NCBI GenBank assembly: GCA_017483605.1
Contig: JAFUWG010000027.1
Span: 29,836 to 93,835 of the forward strand
Source: Bacteroidaceae bacterium
GTDB lineage: Bacteria > Bacteroidota > Bacteroidia > Bacteroidales > Bacteroidaceae
Length of the DNA stretch: 64,000 bases
Direction of reading: 5' to 3'
A program made the translations under genes and the position numbers. The notes under the pieces were generated by a model. That model did no database searches, was not told the DNA's origin, and saw only the letters and a list, made by a program, of their open reading frames with translations. This document shows positions 61,031 to 64,000 of this stretch, one piece after another. Numbering within the stretch: position 1 is the first letter of the stretch; each line of letters opens with the position of its first letter.

Positions 61031-63847
61031 ATGAATAGATTCTTTTGTGTTCTATTGGCAGTCACGGTAGGATTGCACCTGAACGCTCAAAGTGAAGATG
61101 CGAATTTCAGTTCGCTTCTATTCACGGAAGTTTGTGTCGCAAACATTGACCAAACCATCGATTACTCAAATAACTATGGCGGTTGGATTGAACTGTACAA
61201 TCCAACACCAGCGGATGTTTCGCTGAACGATTGGTATATCAGCGATGATGCCGGAGTGCTGAAGAAGCATAGGCTGTCGGGATATGGCGTGTTGAAGCCT
61301 GAATGCTATCTGTGCATCTTCTTCGACCACAATTCGGCTGATGGCGAATATGGCCCCGATGCGACACGGCAAGTAAGTTTCAAACTGAATAGGAAAGGCG
61401 GCACAATCTATTTATCGAGAAATGGCAAGGATGTGGATTTGTCTTTCACTTATCCAGAATCCGTACCACGTTGCAGTTATGCGAGAGTGAGATTGGAGGC
61501 TGATGAGTGGCAGTATTGTGGTGTGCCAACTCCAGGGTTGCCCAATGCTGGTCATTACGCCCAAGAATGTTTGTCGGCTCCCGAGGTTGACAGCGACTCC
61601 AGACTCTTCACCTCTGCGTTTGATGTGCATGTGCAGATACCTTCAGGAACGACGCTCCGCTACACGACAGATGGCAGCACTCCGACACTTGCGAATGGGA
61701 AGACAAGTTCCAATGGGCATTTCTCCATTTCCAAGACCACGGTGTTGCGTCTGCGATTGTTTTCCGAAGGTAAACTCCCAAGCGGCGTGGTCACACGCTC
61801 CTATATCTATAAAGACCGAGAATACTATCTGCCTATTGTTGCCGTCACCACAGACCCTCGCAATCTTTATGACAACATGATTGGCTGTTATGTGGATGGC
61901 AGGAACGGCATAGCGGGACGAGGCTCGACGGGAAAGTCCAATCTCAACATGGATTGGGAGCGTCCTGTCAACTTCGAGTATCTGACAGCAGATGGCAAGA
62001 TGGTCATCAATCAGGAGGCGAGTTTTGAAGTGGCGGGTGGATGGAGTCGCCATTTCAAGCCAGCATCGTTCAAGGTGCAAGCCAAGAAACTGTATGACGG
62101 GAACGGGCATTTCGCCTATCCCGTGTTCACACGTAAACCATACTGTGAGTATAAGCAACTGCTGATACGCAACGGAGGAAACAACAATAGGACGGATGGC
62201 GGTCCTCGCATCAAAGATGGCATCACCCAGCAAGTGCTGACAACGAGCGGATTTTATGTTGATGCACAAGAGTTTCAACCTGCACATGTGTTTATTAACG
62301 GCAAATATTCGGCCATGATGAATGTGCGTGAGCCAAGCAATCGTTTTCATGGTGCAGCCAATTACGGTTACGACGATGACGAGATGGACGGCTTTGAATA
62401 TAGCAGCGGCAGTTATCATCAGAGAGGTGGCACCCGTGATGCTTTTGACCAAATGATACAATGGTCAGCCAATGCGGAAACAGACAAGGGATATGCTCAA
62501 ATTTCAGAAGTTCTCGACATGGATGAGTTTATACGCTATATGGCTACGCTCTGTTACACTGGCACCAGCGACTGGGTGCTGAATGACAACAATGTGAAGG
62601 GTTATCGTTCGCAAAAAGATGGCAAGTTCCACTTTGTGTTCTTCGACCAAGACCTGACATGGGAAAACACCGACAACGTGGAAAGATTAGATTGGAACGA
62701 CATTGTGTATCTTTACCGAAACCTCAAAGAAAACAGCAAATTCCGTCAACAGTTTGTGGCGGCATACTGCATTCTTCATGGCAGCATATACACCCCCGAA
62801 CGATGCCAGTACATAGCCGACAGCATTTGTTCCTTGGTGAAGGATGCCCTTTCATTTGACAATCGCTATACTGCCACCACTTACCGCAAACTGCAAGAAA
62901 CGATGTGGGAGAAAGGCCATAGGGAGGCTCGTTTGCAATCTCTAATGAAGTCATACTCACTTTCTGATAAAATTGATGTGAACTTAGGCATGAACTGTTC
63001 ATTCGCACGGATTCAACTGAATGGCATGGACGTTCCTTTTGGAAATTTCTCGGGTGTGCTCTTCTCGCCCGTATCTGTAAAAACAAGTGCAGCCGAAGGC
63101 TACCGTTTCATCGGTTGGAGAGACCAGACGGGCAAATGGCTGAGCCATGAGAAGGAATGCCACATTACGAAGGGTGGCACTTACACGGCTATCTATGAAG
63201 AAACGGAGGAAGCCGTGTCGCCCATCTGCATCAATGAGGTCAGTGCAGCCAACGACATCTATGTGAACGACTATGGCAAACGAGCCGACTGGATTGAACT
63301 GTTCAACCGAAGTCGGGAACCTGTCGATGTGTCTCAGTGGTACTTTAGCATAGATGAGAAAGGACAGGAAAAATTTCAAATTGATGCAGCCAGCGAGGTG
63401 AGCACCATCATACAACCCAATGGCCATTTGGTGCTCTGGTGTGACGGAAAGCCCTCACTCACTCAATTGCATCTGCCGTTCAAAATCAAGAATGTCGATA
63501 ACGGAACCCTCATTTTGCAATCGGCTGATGGACGGTGGAAGAACTCAATGCAATACAATGCTCATTCGTCGAAAGAAACGGTTGGGAGATTCCCCGACGG
63601 AGGAAGCGAACGCTGGACGTTCTATCACCCCACTATAGGGACTCGCAACATGGTAACCTCCTACGACTCTTTCATTGGTGCTGTCCCCGATACCGTTCTT
63701 TCTCCGACCATGCTTGATGAAATTGAGAGTGTCTGTTATTACACCGTCAGCGGAATCCGTGTTCTTAAGCCATTCAACGGCATTTATATCAGAGTTGTGC
63801 TCTATAAGAATGGGCAGACGAGGCAAAGCAAGGTCTATATCAGATAG
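61031..63847 (+). CDS. Multi-domain CotH protein with two lamin-tail domains
   Basis: 938 aa. Signal peptide; lamin-tail domain (GGWIELYNPTPADVSLNDWY, about 40-150); chitobiase-like Ig domain (TLRYTTDGSTPTLANG, about 205); CotH domain (about 265-600, with FHFVFFDQDLTWENTDNV); a short InlB-type repeat (YRFIGWRDQTGKWLSHEKEC); a second lamin-tail domain (RADWIELFNRSREPVDVSQW); and a C-terminal tail ending GIYIRVVLYKNGQ...SKVYIR. Likely a surface protein. 4 bp behind the first CotH gene, so co-translated. Substrate unknown. Confidence 0.86.
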   Translation: MNRFFCVLLAVTVGLHLNAQSEDANFSSLLFTEVCVANIDQTIDYSNNYGGWIELYNPTPADVSLNDWYISDDAGVLKKHRLSGYGVLKPECYLCIFFDHNSADGEYGPDATRQVSFKLNRKGGTIYLSRNGKDVDLSFTYPESVPRCSYARVRLEADEWQYCGVPTPGLPNAGHYAQECLSAPEVDSDSRLFTSAFDVHVQIPSGTTLRYTTDGSTPTLANGKTSSNGHFSISKTTVLRLRLFSEGKLPSGVVTRSYIYKDREYYLPIVAVTTDPRNLYDNMIGCYVDGRNGIAGRGSTGKSNLNMDWERPVNFEYLTADGKMVINQEASFEVAGGWSRHFKPASFKVQAKKLYDGNGHFAYPVFTRKPYCEYKQLLIRNGGNNNRTDGGPRIKDGITQQVLTTSGFYVDAQEFQPAHVFINGKYSAMMNVREPSNRFHGAANYGYDDDEMDGFEYSSGSYHQRGGTRDAFDQMIQWSANAETDKGYAQISEVLDMDEFIRYMATLCYTGTSDWVLNDNNVKGYRSQKDGKFHFVFFDQDLTWENTDNVERLDWNDIVYLYRNLKENSKFRQQFVAAYCILHGSIYTPERCQYIADSICSLVKDALSFDNRYTATTYRKLQETMWEKGHREARLQSLMKSYSLSDKIDVNLGMNCSFARIQLNGMDVPFGNFSGVLFSPVSVKTSAAEGYRFIGWRDQTGKWLSHEKECHITKGGTYTAIYEETEEAVSPICINEVSAANDIYVNDYGKRADWIELFNRSREPVDVSQWYFSIDEKGQEKFQIDAASEVSTIIQPNGHLVLWCDGKPSLTQLHLPFKIKNVDNGTLILQSADGRWKNSMQYNAHSSKETVGRFPDGGSERWTFYHPTIGTRNMVTSYDSFIGAVPDTVLSPTMLDEIESVCYYTVSGIRVLKPFNGIYIRVVLYKNGQTRQSKVYIR

Positions 63848-63931
63848 GGCGAATCCTTAAAATAACGTGAGTTCGACGAATTTAGTTCTAAAATAGTTAC
63901 ATGATTATTAGGTAATTAGCGATATTTTTAG

Positions 63932-63939
63932 TAAATTTG
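63932..63939 (+). promoter_or_regulatory. -7 promoter element at the right edge
   Basis: TAAATTTG 39 bp before an ATG at 63979. The preceding GTGAGTTCGACGAATTTAG near 63867-63885 could be a terminal repeat of an insertion sequence. Confidence 0.5.
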
Positions 63940-63978
63940 TAGTCGCTACAAAACAAATTCAACTAAAGAATATCGCTA

Positions 63979-64000
63979 ATGTTTACCGAGGACAAAGTTA
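63979..64000 (+). CDS. Start of a truncated gene, possibly a transposase
   Basis: Only MFTEDKV is visible before the window ends. The opening resembles some Bacteroidetes transposases from memory, but seven residues cannot support a firm call. Promoter and leader upstream are good. Confidence 0.35.

Overview
The window reads as chromosomal DNA of a Bacteroidota bacterium, most likely Prevotella or Segatella. Three things point there: most transcription units start with the Bacteroidetes -7 element TAnnTTTG; there is a full starch-utilisation (sus) locus with SusC/SusD; and other typical families are present (GLPGLI proteins, HU-HIG DNA-binding proteins, DUF6377, DUF4421, surface lipoproteins with acidic residues after the lipid cysteine). 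No tRNA, rRNA or CRISPR array was recognised.

Layout. 0-7.4 kb: two GLPGLI-family exported proteins, an ADP-forming acyl-CoA synthetase, the DHH phosphoesterase nrnA and a retaining-type GH97. 7.4-12.7 kb: an AAA/DUF4143 ATPase behind a 22-bp triple repeat, then a run of uncharacterised lipoprotein or exported genes that begins with a frameshifted gene. 12.9-19.1 kb: an AT-richer island on the minus strand. It has two copies of an M48 metallopeptidase plus zinc-ribbon pair, a 55-aa Cys/His-rich peptide ORF directly ahead of a radical SAM/SPASM enzyme, a GNAT acetyltransferase and three unknown genes, all behind a long structured leader. It looks like an uncharacterised peptide-modification (RiPP-type) system. 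19.2-23.1 kb: a DUF5675 operon with a 59-aa gene, an unknown 319-aa protein, a 23-bp-period tandem array and two HU-HIG genes. 23.2-26.3 kb: aroB, rfbC and a GH53 galactanase.

26.3-43.2 kb is a complete sus-type locus in the classical order. A divergent membrane regulator (susR-like) is followed by GH13 susA, GH97 susB, susC, susD, susE and susF. A strong terminator then precedes a secreted GH13-CBM26 amylase in the susG position, followed by an MFS sugar transporter. Starch would be bound and cut at the surface, imported by SusC/D, cut to glucose and maltose in the periplasm by SusA/SusB, and taken in by the MFS carrier.

43.3-52 kb: three glycosyltransferases, an MFS exporter with a structured leader, a free-methionine sulfoxide reductase, a BlaI/BlaR1-type pair with a visible operator, and a two-DTG aspartyl protease with PDZ. 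52.2-57.1 kb: a tight four-gene minus-strand operon for a zinc-ribbon lipoprotein, a DUF4421 outer-membrane protein, a BMP-type ligand-binding lipoprotein, and a lipoprotein that joins a type-I periplasmic-binding domain to a legumain (C13) cysteine peptidase. This looks like a surface sensor-protease system I cannot match to anything described. 57.1-63.9 kb: htpX-like and lemA, then two CotH-domain surface proteins; a truncated ORF starts at the right edge.

Scattered between genes are short palindromic modules of at least three unrelated sequences. Each is made of exactly three odd-length palindromes whose centres lie 23 bp apart.
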